Source: Pseudoscleropodium purum
Lineage: Eukaryota > Streptophyta > Bryopsida > Hypnales > Brachytheciaceae
Direction of reading: 5' to 3'
Assembly: GCA_963969395.1 (NCBI GenBank)
Contig: OZ017795.1
Coordinates: forward strand, 15,004,001 to 15,068,000
Length of the DNA stretch: 64,000 nt
The notes below the pieces were generated by a model. It ran no database searches and was not told the DNA's origin. It saw nothing but the letters and a program-made list of their open reading frames with translations. This document shows, piece by piece, positions 12,247 to 24,036 of the stretch; position 1 is the first letter of the stretch, and every line of letters starts with the position of its first letter. The translations under genes and the position numbers were made by a program.

Positions 12247-13467
12247 CACTATAAGAAAACTGTGTTTTTTTGCCTCGTTTTGCTCTAACATAACTTGTTT
12301 TTTTATATGTCACCGCATTTTTCAAAAAACAACCATAGAGGTGCAAATTGTGAGTGACGTTTTTGAAGACATGGTCATGGAAAGTGCAAAAATATGAATG
12401 TCACTTCTTACACATGTATTTTTTTTATGTCCAAAAAAAAGCCTCATGTTTTTAGAGACCATCCAAAAAAATGTGCTTCTACCACATCAACAAATAGATT
12501 TATTTTAACTATGGATAAGTTAATAAAATTACTATGGTCTATAATAAAATATTAACCATATGTGAAAAGTTTAGGGGAAGGGCAGCCACATGGCATGCTT
12601 TGTAAAAAAAAGAAATGGATGGATGAGCACTATGGATGAAAAAAGATGACCTTTATACAAGTAGGGTGATAGAAAGTGAAACAATCCATATGGGATATTT
12701 TATACAACATCATCTCAATGTCAAAAATAACATTGAAATGTTCAAAACAACATTAGAATGTCTAAATGAATGTTTAGATGTTTGAAACAATGTTGAGAAG
12801 TACAATGGCCAAGTTTTCATATTTTAGTTATCCCGTATCTTTTTATCTCACCATGGATAGAGAATAGATACAAATATGACCTTTGTAATCTTCATCCTTA
12901 CTAATTTTCAATGAAGAAAGTCCTTCATTTTGCCATAGAAAATTCTTTTAATGGTAGATGGTAAGTTTTCTTTAATTCTTGGTAAATTTTAAAATTTTTT
13001 TTAAAATTTTTATTTTATTTTATAACTTATTTTAACTAATTATTTTTTGTTGGCCTTGCCCTATAGGTAGGATATGCACTAATTGATGTCTTTAAAAACA
13101 TCTAATTTGATGTTTCAAAAAACAGCATTAAAATTTTCAAGCTAACATGTTGACCACATTAGATTCTTTATGAGTTCACGTTGGATTTATAAGGGGTCCA
13201 CATCACTAGACACGTTATGGATGAAAAAGGTATCCTATGTGGCACTGCCCATCTAAAAAGGCTTATGTGGTAGTGGCCGCCCCTCTACGTGTCACCCATT
13301 GGAGATGCCCCTGTTCCATTTATGTTTTACAAAAAATAAGCTACGTTTAGGGCACGTTTTTTGCCTATCAATAGTAATGCATTTTTTTTAAACATCATAG
13401 TTGACACAAAGTGAACGTTTTTTTGTGTGTTTTTTTACATTTCAAAAAACCATGTTTTCTTATAGTG
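12247..13467. mobile_element. Non-autonomous CACTA (CMC/EnSpm) DNA transposon
   Basis: The element is 1221 bp. It begins CACTATAAGAAAACTGTG and ends with the inverse, TTTTCTTATAGTG, so the terminal inverted repeats carry the CACTA hallmark. The target duplication is the 3 bp ACC (12244-12246 and 13468-13470), exactly as CACTA elements make. No transposase frame is present. The interior has repeated ACATTGAAATGTTCAAAAC-like units near 12710-12800. It depends on a transposase elsewhere. Confidence 0.9.
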
Positions 13468-13470
13468 ACC

Positions 13471-13565
13471 TTAAGATAACCTATCTATTTTGTTTGTTTG
13501 TTTATTACTTTGAGCTCTCCTAGACTATACATTGCCCGTTCATGTTCTTAGTATCATCAAAAAGC
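13471..13565 (-). repeat. Dispersed repeat B, inverted partner
   Basis: Read in reverse complement, this stretch resembles 12130-12240 (GAGCTC, then runs of AAACAAACAAA, then TAGGTTA). The two form an inverted pair that flanks the CACTA element. Confidence 0.5.
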
Positions 13566-13770
13566 CACTACAAGATAAAGTGGGTGTTTTAAATATAGTC
13601 CTAGTAGTATAGTTTTTTAAGTAATGACCTTTAAGGCGTCTTTTTAGTAAAATTCTACTCAAAATACATGTGTGTTTAGTAAAATTTTATTAAAAAGACA
13701 CTTTAAAGATCATTACTTAAAAGACTATACTACTAGGACTATATTCAAAATACTCCTTTCTCTTATAGTG
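13566..13770. mobile_element. CACTA MITE (205 bp, almost all inverted repeat)
   Basis: It begins CACTACAAGATAAAGTGG and ends CTTTCTCTTATAGTG. About 95 bp at each end are inverted copies of each other, including TATAGTCCTAGTAGTATAG with its inverse CTATACTACTAGGACTATA. The 3 bp target duplication is AGC (13563-13565 and 13771-13773). It lies less than 100 bp from the larger CACTA element. Confidence 0.9.
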
Positions 13771-13773
13771 AGC

Positions 13774-14554
13774 TCTCAATGAAGAGGGTGTATGAGCTTT
13801 GTTTTGTGGTGTTTAGACCTAAGGCGTGAGAATTATTGAATTTCAAAGTTTTTATAAAAAATGAAAAAATTGCATTTACTTTTGTTTTGACCATGGCAAT
13901 GGCATGGGGCACACTAGTCCCTATGAAGTGAAGAGCATCTAACTTATACCTTTTCACAGAGTAAGGTAGTTTGCTCATAAAATGTCTTTTCAAAGGCTAG
14001 TCGACCTTTGTAATGGGATTTAGATGCTTGAAAGTATTTTCCTTTATTTTTCACTTGAAGAGAAACTCATGCGGAATCTACCACAAGAGATTTCAAGCAT
14101 TAAAAGATTTTTGAGGGCATTCAAAGCTTGCAAGTTCTTCAATCCTAAAAATGTTGGAAACACAACCTGATGTGGCCAAGACCGAGCCACATCATTTAAA
14201 AAAAAATGTTGATTTTTTTTCAACTTTTTTTTGCATTTTAAGAATTTTGATTTTAATTTTTTTTTGAAAAAAAACATTTTCAAACAACCAATCATTCCCT
14301 TTATTGTGGGGGAACAACAAGGAGAACAGAGCTACAATAGGCTTCGAATACTGTCAAAAATCTTCTAACGTGGAGCATTTGTGAATTACTTATGAATTCT
14401 TTTTCAAAGAATCCTACCATCAACACCTATTCCATATTTATAGACCTTGCAAAACCCACACATGCGCAATCTGGAAAATGATATGGATTGCCCCCAACCT
14501 AAACACTATGACATGCAAAAATACTACACAAGGTTCAAAAATGTGATCATTACT
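13774..14554. other. AT-rich non-coding DNA with repeat B fragment
   Basis: 13774-13960 is an inverted repeat-B piece (GGTGTATGAGCTTTGTTTTG, then CATGGCAATGGCATGGGGCA). The rest shows no gene. It contains A/T homopolymer runs near 14195-14280. Confidence 0.45.
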
Positions 14555-14902
14555 AAGGGGTGCTTCACATATGGGCTGACCAAGCCGAGAGGCCATGGGA
14601 GTTCATGGCCAAACTTGGGGTGAGAGTCCAAAGAAATGGGCAATAAATGAACAATTCGACGGACTCTCAACCAAAGTTTGGGTCGCCACAAAGTGGTGAC
14701 CCAAACTTTGGTTGAGAGTCTGTTGTGAGACCATTGCCATGTAGGAGCTTGGACTTCCATGTAGGCACTTTGGAGGGTGACGGACTTTGGATTGTGCCGC
14801 CTTGTGTGAAGGGTCAAGAGGCCAAAGTCGGGTTTTTCTAAAATTTGATTGATGGAGGCTAACGAACTCTCAACCTTAGGCCCATGAGTGAAGTGGCCCT
14901 AA
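14555..14902. mobile_element. Short inverted-repeat element with GC-richer interior (tentative)
   Basis: The left end AAGGGGTGCTTCACATATGG and the inverse of the right end (GGCCCATGAGTGAAGTGGCCC) are similar. Both are followed inward by a GGC-GAGAG stretch. The interior has repeated GGACTCTCAACC / GAGAGTC motifs and is much GC-richer than its surroundings. No clear target duplication was found, so the superfamily is open. The AGGG-type ends would fit hAT. Confidence 0.5.
14662..14720. repeat. Near-perfect 59-nt hairpin
   Basis: Two 28-nt arms flank an AAA loop. GACTCTCAACCAAAGTTTGG pairs with its exact inverse ending at 14720. The only non-Watson-Crick position is a G/T that would be a G:U pair in RNA. 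It sits inside the inverted-repeat element and could be its core or a small-RNA precursor. Confidence 0.8.
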
Positions 14903-15105
14903 ACTTCAACAAACCCTAGATTTTTCAGCATTTGTACAAACGTGAGTGGGAAATCAATTTTCAATTAGAAAAATCAAGTGAACAAACACATTTTGGCTTT
15001 GAAATGGACCCACCGTGGCTCTTATTCCATCCATTGGCGAAGTATGAACTGATATCTAAAAAATCTTATTATGTTCTCACATCATCGACAGTCCACTTTA
15101 GAACT
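14903..15105. other. AT-rich spacer, no gene seen
   Basis: The short frame at 14932-15159 has no recognisable similarity and crosses into the neighbouring inverted repeat, so it is not called. Confidence 0.4.
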
Positions 15106-15652
15106 AAGGTAAACCTGCCTATGACAGGCAGAATGACTGATCTGTCCTATTGCCATTAACAAAAAAAATCTGATTTTTTTTTTATACAAAGACAAATGTG
15201 AGAAATGAAGGAAGCAACTAGAATTTTATTTTTTCAACAAAATATGAATTTTTTATGAATTTCTGAAGTTTGCTGTCCAGTTTGCCCAAAAAAGTCTGTA
15301 GACTACCCCAAATCAGCAGAAAAGTGTTTCCATGATGGTCATCTTACCACGCAAAGTAGTCATAACATTCTTTAACATGGTTACAAGATTTCCTAACATG
15401 GATATGACATAAAGAAATAAAAAAATCACTTTTTACTAACAGTTTACACTAGAAAGGTGTCAATGTTCTATTACAGTTATTAACAACTCCATAACTATAT
15501 TCCAAGGCTTTGATGACAACTACAAATCAACCTAATGTAGTCTTAATTCCATTTTTAATAAAAAGTTTCTCATGGGTTGATGGAAGACTGTAATGGGGGG
15601 TTCCCTAGGTGCCTGTCATGGGTGATTTGCCTGTCATAGGCAGGTTTACCTT
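15106..15652. mobile_element. 547 bp element with exact 25-bp terminal inverted repeats
   Basis: AAGGTAAACCTGCCTATGAC... at 15106-15130 is the exact inverse of 15628-15652. The right end also holds a doubled GCCTGTCAT motif (15611 and 15630). The interior is AT-rich and non-coding. No matching target duplication is obvious, so the transposon type is undetermined. Confidence 0.65.
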
Positions 15653-17217
15653 ACTTCACAAGCACTTACTGTCCATTTCAGAGCTCCTTGTAGAGACAGT
15701 TTTGAAGAACAGGGTTGCAATTACCCACCATAACTGGCTCAATGGGCACTTCCAAAAAGGCCGGGGCCTCGCCGCTGAACAATCCCAGACCCTGGCTTTC
15801 TTATGTGGAGCATAGATTTTGAGGTATCTTGCATTAGGATTGATCCAACCTCGACCGGGGAGACGGACTTCTAATGCTAGCATAGTGGGGTTGACCAGGT
15901 GGCCTCATCCATGTGATTCGAGGTGGTCTCCAAAGCTGCACCTTCACCGGTTCCTGGATCAGCCACAGTGCGGGCAATTTTCCTTGCGGCAGGGTGCGAA
16001 TGCTCTAAGATATGCTCCCTTGGTGCGTGGATCCGAGCCAGTGTTTTCGTATTATGGGCGTTTCTAGCAATTCTCTTTCAAACACCATCGGCAGATCGAT
16101 AGGAAACGAACTGTCGATTGTCCCCATCTAGAAGTGTCAGGTTTGGCAGGAGAAGGGAGCCGTGTGATGGACGAGTATCGCTTGCGGTTCTTGGAGAGGG
16201 AGGGAGCCAGGTGCTATGTATCCTTCAATGTGATTTGCATTGGCAGTATGTCCCATTATTCCAATCAGAGTCACAGCTGTAGAAAATCATTTACCTACCG
16301 AGTTGCTTGGTGGTAGAAAATTGCAAAATATTGCAATTTGTGATAACCATGCCTTTGATCGTCATTAATCACCTTGTCCAATTGTACCAAATGTGTCCAA
16401 ATATCCAGAATTTCACGGAGCTCGAAATGGTCATCGGCGTCAGCAGTTTTGTACTACTAAACTTGATTCAGAACTTGGCGAATTCTGTATTTCTTACGTT
16501 AATTTTGCTAGTGTGAAAGTCGGGTTTTGCAAAGATTCGCCATACACTATATTTAAATCGCGTATCGGTGCTTGGCGAATCAGTGATACGCTTGCAATCA
16601 ACCGAATTCAAAATGTCCACTCCTGGAATGCTAGCCCTTGCGTATGAATGTGTGAATTTGAGTATTCCCACTTAGAACTTCAGGTTTGTTGTCCCAGTCC
16701 TTTGCGTGTAAGCAATGAAAAGCTTCACAGACAAACCTCTGTCCCATTTGAGCCTCGTCGGCGCCATGTCGCAGCAAGCTTCGTTGAGTTCGCAGTCGCC
16801 GCTACTCGCAATCGAGTGATCTTTGATGCTCACTGGTGCCAATTTTGCACAGACTCACATATTCATACGTTAGGTCGCATTCTCGCAATGCACCTCTCAC
16901 ATTGTCCATGACTGAAGCTCCAACGTGCCATCACGCTTTCGAAATTAGGGTTCATCAGCCGAATTCCAAATTTAGCTCCATTAGACGCAATTCCAATGAC
17001 CTTCATTAGTCTCAACTATCGATTGACAGGTTTTGATGGCAGGGCAGATGATGAGCATAACGTGGCAAGAGGAGGATCTTGGGGTGCGTTAACCTTAAAC
17101 CCTAAACTCCCGAGGTGCATTAACGCCCGCAGCCTCATCGCCTGCGAGGTGAACTTCGGGAATGTGTTTCGTGATCATCGATGATCTGTGAGTGAGGCAG
17201 ATCTGAGGGCCTGGAGG
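15653..17217. other. Moderate-GC DNA, upstream part of a possible gene island
   Basis: Many short open frames occur on both strands but none is recognised. Composition is close to that of the genic islands and unlike the repeats. It may include upstream sequence of the exon-like segments that follow. Confidence 0.35.
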
Positions 17218-18575
17218 ATGCGAGGCCTTCTTCAGGCTCGGGTGGTTTCGATGCCACTGAGCGGCGAGGCACAACGGCCAGAAGGTATGGTTGCTCTAAT
17301 TGAGCTCCTGCTCAGGTAGAGGATACTATGTGCGTAAGCATTTTAACATTTCTATGAGTTTGATTTTTAGGAGTTGTGGAGAGGTGTGGAGAGATCTTTG
17401 GGTACAAGAGCCAAATCTGTGTGATATCTATTTTTTTTTTTCTTGTGTGTAATTTTCTCATGCAATTTCAAGGTTGTAGACCATCATACGTGACCCTATT
17501 TCCCCATTTTCTTTCTGAGATCAAAGACCATAGACTTTTAGCTCAGTCATGTTTACACCACTTGCTAGTAAATGTATCAATAGATGTTTTGGTGTTGGTA
17601 ACAGGGCTCAGCGAGGGGCTGAGGTCCCTCACGTATTTTAGAGCCCTCTTCAACACGTGTGGGTTCTATTGAAGTAAGAACTAGCAGCATCACGAAGAAT
17701 CTCGCTAGCAAATGCATTGAGAACATGGCTATTGCATCAATTGGCCTTCGTGGTGCTCAGGAATTGTGGCAGAGATTTGTATGTGATCTACACTGTAGTT
17801 GCTGCTGACACTTTGTTGAATGCAGGGTGATTAGCATAAGGATAAACGAAGAAGGAATGATCATCTGCTGTTTGGAATCTCTGCAGTCGGCAGCTAGTAC
17901 GTCAAGTAAGTTACGTATTCTTGTTGTGAATATATGTCTGGAATAAAGGATTTTTCACTACTCTGGCCCTCTGCCGAGTCTCACGATTTACAGGAAATGT
18001 GCCAACACTGTAAAGAACTCAGGACATTACGCCAATGGATTTCAAGTGATGGTTATCAGTAGGCTAGAGCATAAACTACCACAGGTAGTTGAAGTTGGTG
18101 CAAGCCAAGCTTCGACGGCAGAACTGTGCGATTTCCCGAGTTCTTTGCAAGGGTAAGCTACCCTATCTCCTGGCTTTATCAATTTGAGGCGATTGACACT
18201 AGCTTACGCACTCTTACACAGTTCCTTAACATTGGTGAAGTCAATCGATGTACTGGCTGGATTGCCTTACTCTACACATGAAATGAGTTGCTGCAGATTG
18301 CACTTCACCTGCTTCAGCAGCTGCAAACAAATCCGTGAATCCTGCATACTGGTTTGCCTCCTTGGGACTAACGTGGGGGCGACAATTGTATTTGAAACAA
18401 CAGGGACGAAAGCCCTCTGCTCACAGATAATAATCTGCTCAGGGCGGGTCTCCGAAATTCACCACTTCGTGATACTATTTTTTCATGGTTCTGCAGGGAA
18501 CAACGCAATGCAATTCAATCCAGAATATATCCTTCTGAATATGCATGTTCATCTAGATTCATGCTCGTGTAACTC
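17218..18575 (+). other. Possible multi-exon gene or gene remnant, unrecognised
   Basis: Several open stretches look like exons but belong to no family I can name. (1) 17218-17284: ATG followed by MRGLLQARVVSMPLSGEAQR, then a GTATGG donor. (2) About 17622-17808: open frame including SITKNLASKCIENMAIASIG and LRGAQELWQRFV. (3) About 17993-18155: open frame with GHYANGFQVMVISRLEHKLP and VVEVGASQASTAELCDFPSS, after TTTACAG and before GTAAGC. (4) About 18404-18571: open frame with LRAGLRNSPLRDTIFSWFCR, after CAACAG. The phases could not be joined confidently, so this may be a decayed gene. A mitochondrial leader on segment 1 is only a guess. Confidence 0.3.
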
Positions 18576-21500
18576 CTTTTCCTTATTCTCTTTTGTCTGG
18601 AATAATAGCAGCCTTCGCCAACCTCATATTTCTCTCCCTTCTTCATTGAAATCTCCCCAAACATCAGGAGCATAGTTCCCAAGCAGCGTCCTGTACTCGA
18701 ATCCATCTGACTTATTCCTTATTCCCCTTTTTAAGTGAATCCTGCGGCCATCCAACAGTAAGAGCTAACATCCTTTCCTCTTTAACCCTGGAATAATATT
18801 TTAGATTGTCTCGGGTTTACAGTATTTTCTAGATAGGATGGTTACAAGAATTGCTATTTGATGACTTCAATACTGGTAGCAAGTGAGACTTCTATTAGAC
18901 CTTGTGAATTTAACCCTTAAAAAGGAGTCTCTGATGAGGACCGTCTCTGCAGTTCTGTATTTTACTCTTAGATTACATTGTATGTATTTAAATATGGTAA
19001 GACATACACCGTTGGATTGAAAATTCAACAACTAACATCTTTCATCTGGAGGTCATTTTAATATCTAAATCTTGTCATATTCAAATATGGCATTGTACAT
19101 GTAGAATATATGGTCATTTTGCACCTTCTTAGACATGTAGGAGGTGCAATAATGAAATAAATTGGAAGTGTGATGTTTCATTGAATCTAGTTTAATGTAA
19201 AATACAAACTTTTGTAACTGATGTATATGTCAATTTACGCACTTTGTGATTCAAATGCACAAAAAAAAACCATATTGCAATCCAAATTGACCTTTTTTCA
19301 AACCTTTGAGGATTAAATATAACTTCTTACTCTAATGACCCTAGGAAAACCTCCTTCCAAAATCATCTCTAAGCCTTTAAGAGTTAAGTATCACTTTTAA
19401 CCCTAAAGACATTAGAAAAGCTTGTTTCCAAAATCACCTTTAAACTACATTATTGTTTTGTATCTAGAATCAAAATAATCAACATTTTTGGATGTTACCA
19501 ATCTTAAAATATGTAGGATGAACTTTCTAACTAGCTAAGTTTATGCATAAGAGGTTCATAATAGCAAAAACAATGATCACTTCCCAAAATGAAACAAAGG
19601 AGGTAATTATGTCAATAAAATAAGTCACTTCTATCCAACATGAAGATTAGACTTGTATCTATATACATTGAGTATTTGAATTAGCATCATTTTTTAAGAT
19701 ATTAATTAAATATACTTTTGACTTTGGGGATTTTTAAACATGACTTGTTACACTCTAATCTTGCAAATTCAACATGTGTTTGTTACATCGTAATTCTTAT
19801 CTACAAACACTATTTTTACTTGTTGAAGATCTACTCTTGTGTCGACAATTTAGATGTTCATGACACCATTCATTTTGCAAAAACAATTTTTTATTCCCAA
19901 TCTACTAGCTTCTTTTCTACGAGAGGAATGCCTTCGACAATCCAAATAATAAACGAATAATTTCAACTTTGTCTCATATATTTGTAATGCCAAGTCTTGC
20001 ATCAATAGAAATACATCCTCTAATTCTATATTATTCATAAAATACAAAGTTTTTTTAGGACTTTGCTCAAGATATTGTACATGATTTTGTTATGGATTCT
20101 ATTAGTTGACTTGAAAGTGTTCTTGGAATACAAGTAGTTAAATGATTTGCAATACTTGAAATTTCTTCACACTTGATATGTTGTAGGGGCCATTGTTTTT
20201 ATTAAAAAAGATTTTATAAGGTTCATGATTGGAGGACTCTAACCACTTGATAAATAATCCTTTGTTTATATTGTCCCTCTTTTTATAGTATTAAGTCCAT
20301 TTGCACTACCCATACTTATCATTGGTGCAAGGAAGCGGGGAACTCTTTGTTGATTTTTTGTTGTACACATGGTGGAAAGATAAATTGAAATTTAACATTG
20401 GATACTAGTGGTAGTGGGCAACATTGTACCAAGATATTAAATGGCATGCTACTACACATCTGATTTTCTTTTCAAAGTAATGAAGTCAAATTAATTTGTA
20501 TAATCTGAAAAAACAAATAGGTTCGCTTCTAATAACTTTATATGAAATGCATGTATTAAGTTCCATAACAATGTTGATTGTATATATTTTTAAGCACAAA
20601 ATCCTTACAAGGAAGTATATAAATTATTCAAGACTTCATAGAAACTAATGTTCATGAATTGAAAATAAATGGAAGATGGTAAGGAGTACTCTACCAAAAC
20701 ACATGAAGAGACCCAATAATAAATAGAATATGGTAATTGATTGAGATTATAGGAATTACAACAACAATAAGCAAACAAAAAGAACCAAAAGCTGTCATAG
20801 CAAGTACTAATACAAGTACTTTACTTTAATTGGTTGGATTTGTCTAATTTATTTATTTATTTGGAAAGTAGATTTTAAATCTGATTAAGAAAAGGTTGCT
20901 GCAAAAACTACATAGTAATTTTATACAAAATGAGGATAATATAGAACTACTATGAACTTTTAGAATATCTTTAGAACAAAATGAAATGCCCCAATTAATT
21001 AAATAAGTAGAATACTAAAAAATGATGTATGTCCAAAATTTATGTCTATAACTAAGTTTTTGTTCAACAAAATTAATACTTTATAAAAAAACATACTTTC
21101 ATTTTGTAGAATTACTTGAAAAATATATTAGAAATTTTAAATACAAACAAAAATGTCCATTGTTTATAATTCTAGTAGAATGAATTTAAAAATAAATAAA
21201 AACATTCATATCTAACATCGCTCTTAATAGAGGTTGATTACAAAAATACTTATTTTTTTTTTGTCATAAAATGATTGAACTTGCAATTATTGAATTCTCT
21301 TGTCAATTTTTTTGTATAATAATGTAGATCAGCCTATCAGTGTCAAGTCATCCAATTTTGACACTTACAAGACCCTCTCATTTGTACAACAAATATAACT
21401 TATTTTCATAGAATATATAATTATTTTCTTCTTTGGGCAAGCAATTGTGTGCTATTGTTAAAAATGATGTCATATTTACATCTATTCATAAATGGTTTAG

Positions 21501-21624
21501 AGTTAATAAAGATGTGGTTTATTACATATTGATTTGGATGGATTTAGTTGTAAACAAATGCATGAACAAATGCTTGTTAGAATAAGTTTTAGCATCACGC
21601 AATAAAAGAGGTGCTATTAGAATG
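18576..21624. other. AT-rich non-coding DNA, no gene seen
   Basis: Only short frames with AT-driven composition. Fragments such as CCTAGGAAAACCTCCTTCC and TTAACCCTAAAGACATTAG (19340-19430) hint at decayed repeats. No complete element could be bounded. Confidence 0.5.
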
Positions 21625-22483
21625 TTAACCCCTAAAGGACAAAATTGTATTTTTTTGACAACATGATGATTTTGGGAAGCTCACTATGAATGGAGTTTTT
21701 TTTCTTTGAAATTTTCACACAACATATGCCCAATAAGTAGCTTTAAGGCCCAACAATTTTCATAACTTTTGACTACATGGTTCAAAAGTTATTGCATGAT
21801 ACATAATTTTCAATGTTCAACGGGCAACCCAAAAATTTCTTAAAAAATTACTTTCTTCAAAAATAAAAATTTGAAATTGTTTTTTTAGATTTATATATAC
21901 ATAGAAAGATTTGAATCACTCTATTTTGATTTATGAGATGAAAGTTATGAGGAGTTCTAGTTTGCGGGTAGTTATGGATTCCCTACTCAAAAATAAATGT
22001 TGAAGTCCTTTATTTAACTCAATTTTTAATATATTTTGAAAAAAATAAAATCATTTGATGTAGATTGTTTATTACTATAGTACCATCATTGGGATTGGCA
22101 TTTTTCAATTTTATAATTGAATTCTGAACAATCTAATGTTTTGAATCATTTTGTACTTCTTTCTACTTACTAATTTTTTCCCATGTGTTGTGCAATTCCA
22201 AATGATCTAAAATTTTTCAAGTATGTAGAAAATTGGCCTTGAAGAATGAATCCAAAGAGTAACCACCATTTTGGACATTTTTCATACAAATGCTAATATC
22301 TTGCAATCTATGTGGTGGAAATTTCTGAAATTTTTTCCAAATCTTTTCAAACTAGTGTACTACAAGATCCTATGCGATTATATGTGTCCAAAAAAAATTC
22401 TTCTAAATTTTGGTGCTTGTATAAGAAATGGCAATCTTGGAGTGTTTTTGGTGAAAACATAGTCTCCAACCTTTAGGAGTTAA
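21625..22483 (-). repeat. TTAA-bounded repeat family, copy 3 (inverted)
   Basis: It begins TTAACCCCTAAAGGACAAAA and ends CCAACCTTTAGGAGTTAA. The body is the reverse complement of copies 2, 5, 6 and 7 over about 860 bp. It is one of the clearest cases of a unit bounded on both sides by TTAA plus a CCCCTAAAGG-type inverted terminus. Confidence 0.8.
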
Positions 22484-22927
22484 GCTTGTGCTTTCAAAAC
22501 ACTCATTGAATGAGATAAGGGTGGCGGGTCACTAATCTTGAATATATTTAAGATGGTCACAACCCCCACTTACTAATAGTTTTATATTTTTGAACCAAAA
22601 GTGTTTGAAAATTCATATTAATTTTAATTCTTATTGGTTTAATATGATTCCACTTATATTTGAGTCCACTTAGCTAATTCTTTTTTTTTAAATACATGCA
22701 AGAATAAATACATTGCACAACATATCCAGATTGCAAATCTAGACTAATCAACCTTAACTCCAAATGAATCAACATTTATACAAGAAGTATTGACGATTAT
22801 TTAACATCTTATGTTTTACTTCATATTTAAAAAATTGCAAACAACCTCTAATTGATAGAAAGTGAATTTTATATAAATCTTATAGGACAAGAAACATTTT
22901 TTAACTATGTAATAGAATAGTTTAATA
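22484..22927. other. AT-rich spacer, no gene seen
   Basis: No reading frame or repeat of note, apart from the TA target dinucleotide of the MITE at its right edge. Confidence 0.4.
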
Positions 22928-23019
22928 CTCCCTCTATTTCTAAATAATATTGGTGTTTTCTTTGTAAAATACAATGGAAACACAAACCAAACGCATGTAT
23001 TATTGGGAAACAAAGGATG
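22928..23019. mobile_element. Stowaway-like MITE (diverged)
   Basis: CTCCCTCTATTTCTAAATAA at the left pairs with an inverse end ...TATTGGGAAACAAAGGAT at the right. TA flanks both sides (22926-22927 and 23020-23021). The CTCCCTC start and the TA target duplication are the Stowaway (Tc1/mariner MITE) signature. It is related to the better-preserved copy at 31878-31954, sharing GGTGTTTTCTTTGTAAAATA-type sequence. Confidence 0.7.
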
Positions 23020-23315
23020 TAGAACCTTGATGCTCAATGGCTGATGTTGTTGAATAGAGCTAGGCATGGTATTTGTAATCAGATATTACGAATTTTATTT
23101 TTTGAGATTTATTTAATTTATTTGCAACAATTTAATTTATTTATAGCCATTCATTTTTCAACAAACATCACATAACTTATAATTTTTTGATGAATTTAGT
23201 TGCTTTTCATTGTTGCAAGTAAGCTAAAGAGATTGGAAAAAGCATTTTTTTCCATGCTAATAATAGAACCTTTTTATTTATAGGCTAATTTTTTTCATTT
23301 GTAATATTTTGTTCT

Positions 23316-24036
23316 TTAACCTCTAAAGGTCAAAACTGCGTTTTTTTGGCAACATGGCAATTTTGGGCAGCTCACTTTGGTTGGAGTTTTTATTTATTTT
23401 TTGCTGATTTTTTCACACAACATGTGCCGAAAGAGTAGCTTCAAGGCCCAACAATTTTCATAACTTTTGACTATGTGGTTAAAAAGTTATTACATGATAT
23501 GTAATTTTCATTTGTTCAACAAGTAGCCTAGGTTGCTCAAAAAAATTCTTTAAAAATATTTTTTTTGAAATTTGTTCTTTAGATTTATGTATACATGGGA
23601 ACCTTTGAATCAATCCATTTTGATTATTGAGGTGTAAATTATGAGGAATTTAAGTTTGCAGGTAGGTATGGTTTTCAAAGACTCCATACCTACCCACAAA
23701 CTAAAACTCTTCATAACTTTCACTTTACTAATCAAAATGGATTAATTCAAAGCTCCCCATGTATATGTAAATCTAAAGAACAAATTTCAAATTTTTATTT
23801 TTCAAGAAGTTTTTTAAGCTAGCCGGATTACTTGTTGAACAATGAAAATTACATATCATGCAATAACTTTTTAATCATGTAGTCAAAAATTATGAAAATT
23901 ATTGGGCTTTAAATCTACTCCTTGAGCACAAGTTGTATGAAAATTTCAGCAAAAAAAAATAAAAACTCCATTTGTAGTGAGTTGTCAAAAATTGCTATGT
24001 TGCCAAAAAAACACAATTTTGACCTTTAGGGATTAA
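23316..24036. repeat. 721-bp foldback derived from the TTAA-bounded family
   Basis: The left arm (23316-23671, 356 bp) and right arm (23684-24036, 353 bp) are inverted copies around a 12-nt loop. The central stem is GGTAGGTATGG with CCATACCTACC. Both outer ends are family termini, TTAACCTCTAAAGGTCAAAA and the inverse of TTAATCCCTAAAGGTCAAAA. Each arm matches the last ~350 bp of full copies (for example 44640-44984), so this is two 3' halves joined head to head. No protein is encoded. A transcript would fold into a long double-stranded RNA. Confidence 0.9.

Noticed and set aside
18184..18675. 163-codon plus frame starting MRRLTLAYALLHSS
   Set aside because: Cys/Ser-rich and unlike any family. 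Other frames of the same stretch look more coding-like, so it was not called as a CDS.
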